DNA from: Sphingomonas sp.
Lineage (GTDB): Bacteria > Pseudomonadota > Alphaproteobacteria > Sphingomonadales > Sphingomonadaceae
NCBI RefSeq assembly: GCF_013816785.1
Contig: NZ_JACDDV010000002.1
Coordinates: 1-64,000, forward strand
DNA: 64,000 nucleotides
Direction of reading: 5' to 3'
A program made the position numbers and the translations under genes. The notes under the pieces were generated by a model. It made no database searches and was not told where the DNA came from. It was given only the letters and a program-made list of their open reading frames with translations. Positions 28,088 through 37,092 of this stretch are shown here, piece after piece (the stretch's first letter is position 1; every line of letters starts with the position of its first letter).

Positions 28088-28558
28088 GTGCCCGCTTCGC
28101 GTTTCACCTCAATGCTCGCCAAGGCCCGCCAACTGGGCTGGAGCGACCGTTTGGTCCTTCTGGATGCCTTGGCTTCGCTTGCATTAGCGTCTGCGCTGAT
28201 CCGCCTCGCGCCGTTCGAGCGCGCCGTCCGTTCGGCCTCTCGCCGCCGGCCGGGAACGCCGCGCGCTTCCGATGCGACCGTTCGACGAGTCGTGTGGAGC
28301 GTCGACGCGGCCGCGGCGCGAGTGCCATGGAAGGCTATGTGTTTTCAACGGGGACTGGCCGTCCAGCGGATGCTGCGTCGTAGAGGCCTTGACGCGTTCC
28401 TCCATTACGGCCTGGGCCATGGCGGGGCGCGCGACCTAGAGGCCCATGTCTGGGTTACGGTGGGCGGCGTGGTAGTGATCGGCGGAGAAGAAGCGCGTCG
28501 ATTCCATCAAGTCGCCGTCTTTCCCGATTGGGGGCCGACCGTTGCGCGAAGCAAATGA
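28088..28558 (+). CDS. lasso-peptide biosynthesis B2-type (transglutaminase-like) protease
   Basis: 156 residues. The C-terminal half has the B2 leader-peptidase pattern: PWKAMCFQRGLAVQRMLRRRG with nucleophile Cys85, and DLEAHVWVTVGG with His120. The third catalytic residue is not obvious. The N-terminal half is helical and hydrophobic. In lasso pathways this protein, guided by the PqqD-like B1, removes the leader before macrolactam closure. The start is GTG at 28088; an ATG at 28112 is possible. It overlaps the kinase gene by 17 bp. Confidence 0.88.
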   Translation: MPASRFTSMLAKARQLGWSDRLVLLDALASLALASALIRLAPFERAVRSASRRRPGTPRASDATVRRVVWSVDAAAARVPWKAMCFQRGLAVQRMLRRRGLDAFLHYGLGHGGARDLEAHVWVTVGGVVVIGGEEARRFHQVAVFPDWGPTVARSK

Positions 28559-29444
28559 TTATCGCCTGTTCGGGCTGACGCTGCGCAGCGACTTGCCGTT
28601 GCCCGAGTTGGTCCGGGTGGACGGAGTCGTGGATCCAGATGTTCGAGTGGTGCTTGCCGATTCCTCCATGCCCCAATCAGGGCGGGGCTTAGGCTTCGCG
28701 GTCGAGGGGGTAGCGCGGTTCGAGGTGATTGGCGGTTCGACTATCATCGTCGCCGTCGACCCGGATTCGGCTCCGCGCAACGTAAGGCTCTATTTGCTAG
28801 GTTCGGCGATGGGCATGCTGCTTCACCAGCGGCAGCTTCTACCTCTCCACGCCAACGCGATCGAAATCGACGGGAAAGCTTATGCTTTTCTCGGTGCCTC
28901 GGGCGCGGGTAAGTCGACCCTGGCCGCGGCGTTTCAGGATCGCGGATATCGGGTGCTCGCCGACGATGTCTGCGTGATTCGTTTTGAGGATAACGGGCGT
29001 GCCATGGTTGCTCCCGGCATGCCGCGCCTCCGCCTCTGGCGCGATTCGCTCGAAGCGAGCGGCCGGGACGCCTCCGCTTATCCGCGTTCCTATGCGGGTG
29101 ACGAGACCTGGGACAAATATGACGTCGGGCTGCCGCCGTCGGCGACCCTTGCCGACTCTGTCTCGCTGGCGTCAATTTTCGAGCTTCGCGCTGCTGACCG
29201 GTTTTGCGTGACGGGCCTTGGCGGGATGGATGCGGTATCGGCCCTGATGGCGAATACCTATCGAGGATACTTCGTCGCCGAGGCCGATGGTGCCAGGAAT
29301 CATTGGCAGGACTGTATCAGGCTGGCAAAGTCGGTGCCCGTCATGACGTTCGCGCGGCCACTCGATTTTACCCAGCTCGATGCCTGTGTCTCCTATCTCC
29401 TTTCGGCCATCAAGGCGGCGGCATCCGGGCACGCGACGGGCTGA
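28542..29444 (+). CDS. HPr-kinase-like RiPP tailoring kinase
   Basis: 300 residues. The P-loop GASGAGKST is at 118-126, preceded by LLPLHANAIEIDG, and followed by YRVLADDVCVI with the acidic pair at 141-142, all as in HPr kinase/phosphorylase C-terminal domains. The N-terminal HPrK regulatory domain is replaced by a beta-rich segment. No PTS genes are nearby. In paeninodin-type lasso clusters this kinase class phosphorylates the C-terminal Ser of the precursor, and the precursor here ends in Ser. The start is TTG at 28542 behind a GGGGG, overlapping the B2 gene. Confidence 0.87.
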   Translation: MREANDYRLFGLTLRSDLPLPELVRVDGVVDPDVRVVLADSSMPQSGRGLGFAVEGVARFEVIGGSTIIVAVDPDSAPRNVRLYLLGSAMGMLLHQRQLLPLHANAIEIDGKAYAFLGASGAGKSTLAAAFQDRGYRVLADDVCVIRFEDNGRAMVAPGMPRLRLWRDSLEASGRDASAYPRSYAGDETWDKYDVGLPPSATLADSVSLASIFELRAADRFCVTGLGGMDAVSALMANTYRGYFVAEADGARNHWQDCIRLAKSVPVMTFARPLDFTQLDACVSYLLSAIKAAASGHATG

Positions 29445-29487
29445 ATGGCCGAGGCCGGCGGTGTCCGCGGGCCGGACGAACAAACGA

Positions 29488-29516
29488 TTGAACCCAGAGC
29501 ATGCTGTTGCTAAGCA
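29488..29516 (+). promoter_or_regulatory. possible promoter for the precursor gene
   Basis: TTGAAC (29488-29493) and TAAGCA (29511-29516) are separated by 17 bp within the 128-bp gap between the kinase and precursor genes. The -35 match is fair and the -10 match is poor. A separate promoter for the abundant precursor is typical in such clusters, but this assignment is weak. Confidence 0.25.
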
Positions 29517-29572
29517 AAAGTTCGCAGTTTCATGGACTTCGGCGTTCACGACTCGCGTAATGGAGGCAATGT

Positions 29573-29710
29573 ATGACGAATATTTCTGACAATTCGGGCC
29601 GCAAGCCCTGGTCCACGCCGCGTCTCAAGTCGATCAAAGCGGGTTCTGCCGAGTCCAAAAAGGGCAGTGGCATTGCTGATGGCGGGGCGGGCGGCAACAA
29701 CAAGTCGTAA
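29573..29710 (+). CDS. candidate RiPP precursor peptide (lasso-like cluster)
   Basis: A 45-residue ORF missing from the ORF track. GGAGG at 29562-29566 lies 6 nt before the ATG, the best ribosome site in the cluster. The leader half carries GRKPWSTPRLKSI, matching the aromatic-xx-P-x-L pattern recognised by PqqD-like B1 proteins in lasso systems (Trp in place of Tyr). AGSAES follows, then a Gly/Asn-rich C-terminus KKGSGIADGGAGGNNKS ending in Ser. It contains no Cys, and no Thr at the -2 position of any plausible Gly1/Asp7-9 core. The only acidic residues after the leader motif are Glu27 and Asp36. It sits 26 bp before the cyclase-like gene. Precursor role is strongly implied by context; the mature product is unknown. 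Confidence 0.8.
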   Translation: MTNISDNSGRKPWSTPRLKSIKAGSAESKKGSGIADGGAGGNNKS

Positions 29711-29736
29711 CCTGTTCGGGACTTTCCCGCTAAGTC

Positions 29737-31644
29737 GTGTCAGCGATCGCTGGATTTGTCCGTCGGAAGACCGATACCAATCCCGAATTGGCATGTCGTG
29801 ACATGCTCGCGGCGTTGTCCGCGTTCGGTTCGGACGGTCGCGTCATTGCCCACGCCGATCGTGCTGCGTTTGGCCGCAATCTTTTCAAAACACTTCCTGA
29901 AGACGATTTCGACGCACAGCCGACGCTTTGGCCACAGGGCCGTCTGTTTGTAGCCGATGCCCGAATTGACAACCGAGCGGATGTCGCACGATCGCTCCGG
30001 ATCGCCGCGGCCGATGCAGCCATTCTATCCGATGGAGCATTGCTGGCAGCGTCTTGGCGCCGATGGAAATTTGACGCGGTCGAGCGGGTTTTGGGCGACT
30101 ATGCGTTTGCAACTTGGGACGGCGAGCGCGAGTGCCTTACGCTGGTTCGCAGTCCATTTTCGCTGAAGCCCTTATTCTTCTGCTCGGAGCCACGATTTGC
30201 GGCATTCGCCTCGATGCCCGCCGGGCTTTTTGCGCTCCGGGAATTTTCGAAGAAAATTAACATCCATTATGCGGCCGGAGTTGCCGCGCTTTATTCATAT
30301 CTCGGCTCCGCCACCATCTTCGAGGGGGTCGAAATGGTGCGGCATGGTCATGCCGTGGAATTGGCCCGAGATGCGACGCGAAGCTTTCCAATCTGGACTC
30401 TAGAGCGGAAGATGTCGCCGATCCGGCGCGCTGAAGAAGCCGGTGAAGCGCTGCGTGCCGAGTTTGATCGGGCAACGCGGTGCAGCCTTCGTCGTCACAA
30501 GGGGTCGGTTGCATCGCAGTTGAGTTCAGGGCGCGACAGCAGCGCCGTTACCGCGAGCGCGGCCATCGCGATGAAAGACGGTCGGGAGCTTCTGACCGCG
30601 CTAACCGGCGCACCGCGCGAGGGCTTTTCGGCCGCCGATCCGCCCGAAATGTTGTCCGACGAAAGCGGCATGGCTTCGAAGATGGCTGCAATCCACCCCA
30701 ATTTGCGCCACGTCATCTGCCGGCCTTCTTCCGGCTCGATAATTCCGACGATGGAGGCGATCAATGCGGTCCATCACGGCCCCCTTCTCAATCCCTCCAA
30801 CCTGCCATGGTGGGCCGCGATTAACGATGCGGCATCGACCCAGGGCAATTCGGTTCTCCTGCATGGGACGACCGGTAATTTTACGATCAGCGCTGGGGGA
30901 CCCGATCATATAGGTGACTTCCTGCACGAGGAGGGGCCGCTGGCGTGGGCGCAAGTCCTCACCACGATCGGCGGCGGGCCGCCTTCCCGCTGGATCGGTG
31001 CATTGAGCCAAATCGTCGGGCCCTTCCTGTCGCGCTCGGCGTACGACCTCATTCTCAAAGCCAGCGGCCGCTCGTCGGACGATGTCTGCCGCGTCCTTGT
31101 CCTGCGAGAGCCCTACCGCACCCGGGCCGAGGCGCTCCTTCGAGAAAAATTCGGTGATGCGCGTCCTCCGCTAAGCGCCTTTGAGTATCGCCGTGACATG
31201 CTGATGTTGCGCGACAATCCGGAAAAGATGTCGCTGGGCAAGTGGGGTCTCGACCCGCGCGATCCGACGTCGGATCGAGCGGTGGTGGAGCTCTGCTTTT
31301 CATTTCGTGCGAGGCATCTGTTTTCGTCCGGCGCCGGGCGCCCGGCGTTCGACGCGGCATTCGGCAACCGTATCCCGCGTGAGAGCCTTTGCTCCACCAG
31401 GCGTGGGTATCAAGGTGCCGACTGGTTCGAGCATTTTCCACTGCGGCAAGTCGCAGCTGCATTTATGACCTATGGGAAGAACGAGTTAGTTCGCGAGCTG
31501 TTGGACTATCGGTATATCGAAGCGCTGCTCGATGCCTGGCCGGCCGACGGCTGGGATCGCCGCGAGCGCTTGCTGACTTATCGGAACAGCCTGATCGGCG
31601 CGCTCGCGCTGGCCAGTTTCATAGATTTTCATTTTCCCGATTAG
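29737..31644 (+). CDS. asparagine-synthetase-like macrolactam synthetase (lasso cyclase-like)
   Basis: 635 residues. The N-terminal class II glutaminase-like domain starts SAIAGFV, so the catalytic Cys2 of AsnB is missing and glutamine hydrolysis is not expected. The synthetase domain keeps an ATP-pyrophosphatase loop as SSGRDSSAV (about 265-273; SGGxDSS in AsnB). Lasso cyclases of the McjC/LarC type adenylate an Asp/Glu side chain and close an isopeptide bond with this architecture. The start is GTG at 29737, 26 bp after the precursor. The stop shares TTAG with the convergent pqqD-like gene. The product could equally be another side-chain amide. Confidence 0.88.
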   Translation: MSAIAGFVRRKTDTNPELACRDMLAALSAFGSDGRVIAHADRAAFGRNLFKTLPEDDFDAQPTLWPQGRLFVADARIDNRADVARSLRIAAADAAILSDGALLAASWRRWKFDAVERVLGDYAFATWDGERECLTLVRSPFSLKPLFFCSEPRFAAFASMPAGLFALREFSKKINIHYAAGVAALYSYLGSATIFEGVEMVRHGHAVELARDATRSFPIWTLERKMSPIRRAEEAGEALRAEFDRATRCSLRRHKGSVASQLSSGRDSSAVTASAAIAMKDGRELLTALTGAPREGFSAADPPEMLSDESGMASKMAAIHPNLRHVICRPSSGSIIPTMEAINAVHHGPLLNPSNLPWWAAINDAASTQGNSVLLHGTTGNFTISAGGPDHIGDFLHEEGPLAWAQVLTTIGGGPPSRWIGALSQIVGPFLSRSAYDLILKASGRSSDDVCRVLVLREPYRTRAEALLREKFGDARPPLSAFEYRRDMLMLRDNPEKMSLGKWGLDPRDPTSDRAVVELCFSFRARHLFSSGAGRPAFDAAFGNRIPRESLCSTRRGYQGADWFEHFPLRQVAAAFMTYGKNELVRELLDYRYIEALLDAWPADGWDRRERLLTYRNSLIGALALASFIDFHFPD

Positions 31645-31916
31645 GAACTCACTGAATCGACGAGCCCCTCGTCGACCAACTGCGCGAGAAGTTTTTCGAC
31701 CTCAGTCCGGCAAGCCGCGGGCTCTACGTCATAAATTTCGGTCAAACGATCGCATATTCTCTCAAGGTCGGTCGGCTCGCTCAGCAAATCCCATACGTCG
31801 CGCGTGACATTTTCCATTCCAAAGCACTGACCGCGCTTTAGGTGGAGCGCGACGATATCATCGCCGACCCGAGTGAAGAGAGCGTCGCTCGATCGACTGA
31901 AGGTAAATTTTGTCAT
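31641..31916 (-). CDS. PqqD-family RiPP recognition protein (B1-like)
   Basis: 91 residues, a winged-helix RiPP recognition element: FTRVGDDIVALHLKRGQCFGMENVTRDVWDLL, then DLERICDRLTEIYDVEP and a C-terminal helix (VEKLLAQLVDEGLV). In lasso systems this protein binds the leader peptide and delivers the precursor to the B2 protease and cyclase. I take the ATG at 31916, preceded by GGAGA; the 241-residue track ORF reads back through the YkgJ gene in another frame. It overlaps that gene by 4 bp (ATGA-type coupling) and the cyclase by 4 bp. Confidence 0.88.
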   Translation of the reverse strand: MTKFTFSRSSDALFTRVGDDIVALHLKRGQCFGMENVTRDVWDLLSEPTDLERICDRLTEIYDVEPAACRTEVEKLLAQLVDEGLVDSVSS

Positions 31917-32422
31917 GGTGTCTCCGCACTGGCGCCTTGGTCGTGAGAGGGGTGGGCAGGCTTTCGGAAAAACTTGTCGAAATAATGCCTCACGGCAGCC
32001 CATTGCAATTTTCGATTCATTAGAGCCAGATCGCGCTCGGACTGCTCGCTCTCGCCGGGGGCGTCTGCCCGTGCCCGCGCGACAAGTTGCTTCGCGACGG
32101 CAACGTGGTGGAGCGCGCCCTCGAGCGCAATATTGCCGGCTTCTAGATTCTGCAGCAAAACGCATTTGTAACGGGAGCATACGCGTGGCCGGTCGGGATA
32201 GACGGTGCATTGGCTGCCCGAAAGGCGAGGGCAGGGCAGCTCGAACCTGAGTTCGCCGTCGGATCGGACCGTCAAACCCAGCCTTTCGGCGACTGGCACT
32301 TCGTCGGAATCGAGCACGGCGGCACCGTGAAGGTCGCCGGCGCAACAAATGCCGCAGCTCGTGCACAGAAGGGTGGCGTCCCTCTGGTTTGGCGCAGGGT
32401 CGAGCGAAGGTAACGTTTCCAT
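31913..32422 (-). CDS. YkgJ-family Cys-cluster protein
   Basis: 169 residues. The N-terminal Cys array LCTSCGICC, then PCPRLSGSQCTVYPDRPRVCSRYKC, matches the zinc/iron-chelating YkgJ (CxxCxxCC) family. The helical C-terminal part is unassigned. It is translationally coupled to the pqqD-like gene, placing it in the RiPP cluster. Cys-cluster proteins of this kind occur beside PqqD-like genes, but no reaction can be assigned. It could be a metal-dependent modifying enzyme or an accessory protein. Confidence 0.78.
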   Translation of the reverse strand: METLPSLDPAPNQRDATLLCTSCGICCAGDLHGAAVLDSDEVPVAERLGLTVRSDGELRFELPCPRLSGSQCTVYPDRPRVCSRYKCVLLQNLEAGNIALEGALHHVAVAKQLVARARADAPGESEQSERDLALMNRKLQWAAVRHYFDKFFRKPAHPSHDQGASAETP

Positions 32423-32543
32423 CGTTCGCGAACTAGCGCGTGAAATGCGAAAGCCAAAGTATCAACCGAATGCTGGACGCTGTTCATCTCAACACCTAGG
32501 ACCGCACGGTGCCGGCTCGGGCACGCTGCCTCGGGGAAGCGTC

Positions 32544-33590
32544 TTGGTCGTTTACTGGTTGCTTTTCGCCTATTTTGCCCTGGGTGCGGTGCTCACGACC
32601 AACCGTGAGCGCGATCAAGACCAGACGCCGCTTTTTTTCTTTTTCGGCATGCTGTTGATCTTGCTGGCAATCGGACTGCGCTACGAGGTCGGCGCGGATT
32701 GGCAAACATACGAGTTCCTGTTTTCCTTCGCTCGTTACGCCAGCCTAGGCGAGATGATGGAGTTCGGCGATCCCGGCTATCAGTTCGTCAACTGGCTGGT
32801 GAGGCAGATTGGGCTCGAGGTTTGGCTGGTCAATCTGATTTGTGCCGGCTTTTTCACTTGGGGGTTGACCCGCCTCGCGCGTGCACAGGCCAACCCATGG
32901 CTCGCGGTGCTGGTCGCCATTCCCTATTTGGTCGTGGTGGTTGCGATGGGCTATTCGCGCCAGGCTGCGGCGATCGGGGTGTTGATGGCCGGACTTGCCG
33001 CGGTGCAGCAGGGGGCGTCGACGCTTCGCTTTCTCGCCTATGTTGCTGTGGCCACGCTGTTTCACCGCACAGCCCTGGTCACGATTCCGCTGGTGATCTT
33101 TGCCGGCAATCGCACTGGATTTCTTAACCTGGTCGCCGGAGTTGCGGGTTCGTTTGTCCTTTACGACCTGTTTCTGTCCGATTCAGTAGACGTCTACGTC
33201 AGAAACTATGTGGAAGCGGAATATACCTCCCAGGGCGCGGCTGTCCGAGTTGCAATGAGCGTCATTCCCGCCTTCTTGTTCTTCACGCTGCGGCGGGCAT
33301 TCGATTTCAACCTGCACGCGGACCGCTTGTGGCGCAATTTCAGCCTTGCCGCGTTTGGTATACTGATCCTGCTGTTCACCTTGGCCTCCTCGACCGCTGT
33401 CGACCGTCTCGCTTTGTACCTCATTCCGCTTCAGGTCGCCGTTCTGCCGCGAACGGTTCGCCTTTTTCGCGGGCAGGAAATCGGCACTTTCCTGGTTCTC
33501 GCTTATTCCTTCGCGGTGCTTTTCGTCTGGCTGAACTTCGCCGACCACTCAAAATATTGGCTGCCCTACCGAATTTATCCGATATTCTGA
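32544..33590 (+). CDS. EpsG-family polysaccharide polymerase-like membrane protein
   Basis: 348 residues, about ten membrane helices. Family landmarks are [17 protein letters not shown] near the first loop, [25 protein letters not shown] and [11 protein letters not shown]. EpsG-type proteins are Wzy-like polymerases of capsule and exopolysaccharide repeat units. The track ORF from 32349 runs antisense over the YkgJ gene and lacks homologous-looking sequence there. GGGGAAG at 32533-32539 precedes the TTG at 32544, which starts directly at the first membrane helix, so I use that TTG. Confidence 0.82.
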   Translation: MVVYWLLFAYFALGAVLTTNRERDQDQTPLFFFFGMLLILLAIGLRYEVGADWQTYEFLFSFARYASLGEMMEFGDPGYQFVNWLVRQIGLEVWLVNLICAGFFTWGLTRLARAQANPWLAVLVAIPYLVVVVAMGYSRQAAAIGVLMAGLAAVQQGASTLRFLAYVAVATLFHRTALVTIPLVIFAGNRTGFLNLVAGVAGSFVLYDLFLSDSVDVYVRNYVEAEYTSQGAAVRVAMSVIPAFLFFTLRRAFDFNLHADRLWRNFSLAAFGILILLFTLASSTAVDRLALYLIPLQVAVLPRTVRLFRGQEIGTFLVLAYSFAVLFVWLNFADHSKYWLPYRIYPIF

Positions 33591-33697
33591 TTCTGATCGG
33601 CCATGTTGAGGGTTGCCGTGTTCCCCGGCAGGCGACTACAGCCAGAAGGTGTCCTCCCAGAGGGATTGGCCCGTCCGCGTCGAGATGGAGTGGCGAA

Positions 33698-34579
33698 GTG
33701 AAGGGAATCATCCTCGCCGGCGGAAGCGGGAGCCGTCTATATCCGGCGACGCTAGCCGTCTCCAAGCAGATGCTCCCGATCTTCGATAAGCCGATGATCT
33801 ACTATCCACTCGGCGTGTTGATGCTGGCCGGCATTCGCGATATCCTGATCATTTCCACTCCGGTTGACCTGCCTCGCTTCGAGGCCCTGCTTGGTGACGG
33901 CAGCGAGTTTGGCATCACGCTAAGGTATGCCGAGCAGGCCGCGCCCAATGGGCTGGCCGAAGCGTTTCTGATTGGCCGAGAGTTCATAGGGGAAAGTTCG
34001 GTAGCCCTCATCCTCGGCGACAATATCTTCTATGGAGCCGGGCTCGGCGAAATGGTCAGGCACGGCGCCGCCCAGGTCCTCGGCGCAACCGTGTTCGCCT
34101 ATGCCGTCGATGATCCTGAGCGTTATGGCGTGGTAACATTTGACCCCGCAACCGGTCTTGCCGTGACGATCGAGGAGAAACCGGAGAAGCCGACGTCCCG
34201 CTGGGCGGTCACCGGGCTCTATTTCTACGATAATCAAGTTGTTGAGATTGCCGCGAGCCTGTCGCCATCGACACGCGGCGAGCTGGAGATCAGCGACGTC
34301 AATCGCGCATATCTGGAACGAGGGCAGTTGCAGGTGACCCGATTGGGACGTGGCTATGCCTGGCTGGACACCGGAACGCATGACAGTTTGCACGAAGCGT
34401 CGTCATTCGTCCGCACAATAGAGCATCGCCAGGGGTTGAAGATCATGTGCCTGGAAGAAATCGCACTCGACCTTGGCTATTTGAAGCCGGAGCATCTACG
34501 CGACCGCGCCGACAGACTGGGTAATACGCAGTATGCCGCCTATCTTCGGCGCCGGGCCCAAGAGGCCGCCGATGGTTGA
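33698..34579 (+). CDS. rmlA: glucose-1-phosphate thymidylyltransferase
   Basis: Makes dTDP-glucose from dTTP and glucose-1-phosphate, the first step to dTDP-L-rhamnose. 293 residues, exactly the RmlA length. [16 protein letters not shown] is at residues 3-18, followed by [31 protein letters not shown] and [18 protein letters not shown]. The start is GTG at 33698 with GGAG 7 nt upstream; the upstream track extension is non-coding in this frame. It overlaps rmlC by 8 bp and heads the rmlACBD operon. Confidence 0.96.
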   Translation: MKGIILAGGSGSRLYPATLAVSKQMLPIFDKPMIYYPLGVLMLAGIRDILIISTPVDLPRFEALLGDGSEFGITLRYAEQAAPNGLAEAFLIGREFIGESSVALILGDNIFYGAGLGEMVRHGAAQVLGATVFAYAVDDPERYGVVTFDPATGLAVTIEEKPEKPTSRWAVTGLYFYDNQVVEIAASLSPSTRGELEISDVNRAYLERGQLQVTRLGRGYAWLDTGTHDSLHEASSFVRTIEHRQGLKIMCLEEIALDLGYLKPEHLRDRADRLGNTQYAAYLRRRAQEAADG

Positions 34580-35132
34580 TGTGCGCCCCCTCGACCTGCC
34601 TGGTCTGGTGGAGCTACGGCCCCGGCGTTTCTCCGATGACCGTGGCTTCTTCTCGGAAACCTGGAATCAGGCGAGTTGGCAAGATGCGGGCATCAACGTA
34701 GATTTTGTCCAGGACAATTACAGCTTGTCATCCGAGCGTGGCGTACTTCGCGGCCTCCATTACCAAGCGCCGCCCGCCGCGCAGGACAAGCTGGTGCGCG
34801 TCTCGCGCGGCGCGGTGTTCGATGTCGCGGTCGATATCCGGCACGGTTCGCCGACATTTGGACGATGGACGGGCCTGATCCTGTCCGCGGCCGAGTGGAA
34901 TCAGCTGTTCGTGCCCAAGGGATTTGCTCACGGTTTTGTCACGATCGAGCCGGGCAGCGAGGTTCAGTATAAGGTCTCCGCGGCTTACAGTCCGGAGTAC
35001 GACCGCGCGATCCGGTTTGACGATCCCATCATTGCGGTCGAATGGCCGATTGAAGCGGGTGCCTTGCTTCTTTCGGACAAGGATTCGGCCGCTCCGCTAC
35101 TGGCCGACCGCAACACCGGCTTCACCTATTGA
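34572..35132 (+). CDS. rmlC: dTDP-4-dehydrorhamnose 3,5-epimerase
   Basis: 186-residue cupin. [17 protein letters not shown] near the N-terminus, [21 protein letters not shown] with the catalytic His region, [18 protein letters not shown], and [12 protein letters not shown]. It epimerises C3 and C5 of dTDP-4-keto-6-deoxyglucose. The ATG at 34572 ([15 protein letters not shown]) is chosen over the longer track start because it gives the normal length. Overlaps rmlA by 8 bp and rmlB by 1 nt. Confidence 0.95.
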   Translation: MVDVRPLDLPGLVELRPRRFSDDRGFFSETWNQASWQDAGINVDFVQDNYSLSSERGVLRGLHYQAPPAAQDKLVRVSRGAVFDVAVDIRHGSPTFGRWTGLILSAAEWNQLFVPKGFAHGFVTIEPGSEVQYKVSAAYSPEYDRAIRFDDPIIAVEWPIEAGALLLSDKDSAAPLLADRNTGFTY

Positions 35133-36208
35133 TGGACACTGGATCGGGCCTGCAGCGAACTCTCGTCACCGGCGGCGCCGGCTTCATCGGTAGCGCGGTG
35201 GTGCGCCTGCTCGTCGGCAAAGGCTATCATGTCGTCAATCTGGACAAGCTTACCTATTCGGGCAGCCTGACGTGCGTCGCCGGCGTTGCCGATGCGACGA
35301 ACTACCGCTTCGTCGAGGCCGACATTTGTGATCAGCCGGCGCTCGCGCGAATCCTCGCGGAAGAGCGGATCGAGGCAATTATGCATCTCGCCGCCGAAAG
35401 CCATGTCGACCGGTCGATCGACGGTCCCGGCGTGTTCATCGAAACCAATATCGTCGGCACTTTTCGGCTTCTGAACGCCGCGCTCGACCATTGGCGCGGG
35501 CTCGACGAAAAAGCGCGGGCGCGCTTCCGGTTCCACCACGTTTCGACCGATGAGGTATTCGGGGACCTGCCGCTCGATCAAGGGGTGTTCACCGAGGAAA
35601 CACCTTACGCGCCGTCGTCGCCCTACAGCGCGTCAAAGGCGGCGTCGGATCATCTCGTTCGGGCGTGGCACGAGACCTACGGACTGCCGGTCGTGCTTTC
35701 GAATTGCTCGAACAATTACGGGCCTTTTCATTTTCCCGAAAAACTCGTTCCGCTAATTATCCTGAATGCGCTCGAGGGCCGCGAATTGCCCGTCTATGGC
35801 AAGGGCGAAAATGTCCGTGACTGGCTGTTTGTCGAAGACCATGCTCGGGCGCTTGAGATGGTTTTGACTAAGGGAATCGTCGGTCAGAGTTACAATGTCG
35901 GCGGGCGAGCCGAGCGGTCCAACCTTGCTGTCGTCGAAGCCGTTTGCGATCTGCTCGACCAGCGCCGGCCACGCCCGGATCTGACCGCCTATCGAACGCT
36001 CATTCGGTTCGTAGCAGACCGTCCCGGGCATGACCGTCGGTACGCGATCGACCCCTCGAAGATCGAGCGCGATCTTGGTTGGCGCGCGCAGGAGAGTTTC
36101 GAAAGCGGGATGACCCGAACCGTCGACTGGTATCTCGCCAACGAGGATTGGTGGCGGCCGATCCGGGAGCAGCGCTACGCGGGAGAACGGCTGGGCATGG
36201 GTCGATGA
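35132..36208 (+). CDS. rmlB: dTDP-glucose 4,6-dehydratase
   Basis: Dehydrates dTDP-glucose to the 4-keto-6-deoxy sugar. 358 residues from the ATG at 35132, which overlaps the rmlC stop as TGATG. NAD motif [11 protein letters not shown], then [56 protein letters not shown] (Tyr-x3-Lys) and [14 protein letters not shown]. All are hallmarks of RmlB rather than UDP-sugar epimerases. Coupled to rmlD by a 4-bp overlap. Confidence 0.96.
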   Translation: MDTGSGLQRTLVTGGAGFIGSAVVRLLVGKGYHVVNLDKLTYSGSLTCVAGVADATNYRFVEADICDQPALARILAEERIEAIMHLAAESHVDRSIDGPGVFIETNIVGTFRLLNAALDHWRGLDEKARARFRFHHVSTDEVFGDLPLDQGVFTEETPYAPSSPYSASKAASDHLVRAWHETYGLPVVLSNCSNNYGPFHFPEKLVPLIILNALEGRELPVYGKGENVRDWLFVEDHARALEMVLTKGIVGQSYNVGGRAERSNLAVVEAVCDLLDQRRPRPDLTAYRTLIRFVADRPGHDRRYAIDPSKIERDLGWRAQESFESGMTRTVDWYLANEDWWRPIREQRYAGERLGMGR

Positions 36209-37092
36209 GGATATTGGTGACCGGGAAGCATGGGCAACTGGTCCGAAGTCTGCTCGAAACGCCGTCAGCGCGCGAGGCGGTTGAGTGGCTGGTCACCGGA
36301 CGCCCGGAGGTTGACCTGCAATGTCCGGGCTCGCTCGCCCGGGCGATCCGCGACCAGGCACCCGACTTAGTGATCAATGCCGCTGCCTTCACCGTGGTCG
36401 ACCAAGCCGAGGAAGACGAGGCGGCCACCATGCGGGTCAATGCCGACGCTGCCGGCGAGGCGGCTTCGGCGGCTCGCGATCATGCCATCCCGATCATCCA
36501 GGTTTCGACCGATTACGTCTTCGACGGCCGTGCCGCGGCCGCCTATAGGGAGGACATGGCGACCAGCCCGCTCGGTGTCTATGGCCGCTCCAAGCTGGCC
36601 GGGGAGGAGCAGGTCCGCGCGGCCAATCCGGACCACCTCATCGTCCGCACCGCGTGGCTCTACAGTCCGTTTGGAAACAATTTCGTCAAGACGATCATGC
36701 GCGCCGCCGGGCAGCGCGATGTCTTGACCGTGGTCGACGATCAGCTGGGTAGCCCCACATCCACTCTGGACCTTGCCGCCGGCCTGATGAGCGCGATCAA
36801 CGGTTTGGCGAAGGGTAACCGCACGGGGCTAGGCGAGACCTATCACCTTGCGGGCTCGGGCCGCACAACCTGGTGCGGCCTTGCAACTGAAGTCATGGCT
36901 AACTGCCGGCGGCTGGGGCTTGATCATGTCGACGTCCTGCCGATCGCCACAGCCGACTGGCCGACCCGCGCGCCCCGACCCCACAACAGCGAACTCGACA
37001 GCGGCAAATTCGCGGATGCTTTCGGCTTCACCATGCCTGACTGGAGACATTCGGTGCGAAACGTCGTCGAACGGCTCGCCGCCGATCGATGA
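36205..37092 (+). CDS. rmlD: dTDP-4-dehydrorhamnose reductase
   Basis: Final NADPH-dependent reduction to dTDP-L-rhamnose. 295 residues from the ATG at 36205 ([16 protein letters not shown]). [51 protein letters not shown] (Tyr-x3-Lys) and [16 protein letters not shown] follow as in RmlD. The upstream track extension is in the rmlB region and is discarded. The ATGA overlap couples it to the following glycosyltransferase. Confidence 0.95.
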   Translation: MRILVTGKHGQLVRSLLETPSAREAVEWLVTGRPEVDLQCPGSLARAIRDQAPDLVINAAAFTVVDQAEEDEAATMRVNADAAGEAASAARDHAIPIIQVSTDYVFDGRAAAAYREDMATSPLGVYGRSKLAGEEQVRAANPDHLIVRTAWLYSPFGNNFVKTIMRAAGQRDVLTVVDDQLGSPTSTLDLAAGLMSAINGLAKGNRTGLGETYHLAGSGRTTWCGLATEVMANCRRLGLDHVDVLPIATADWPTRAPRPHNSELDSGKFADAFGFTMPDWRHSVRNVVERLAADR

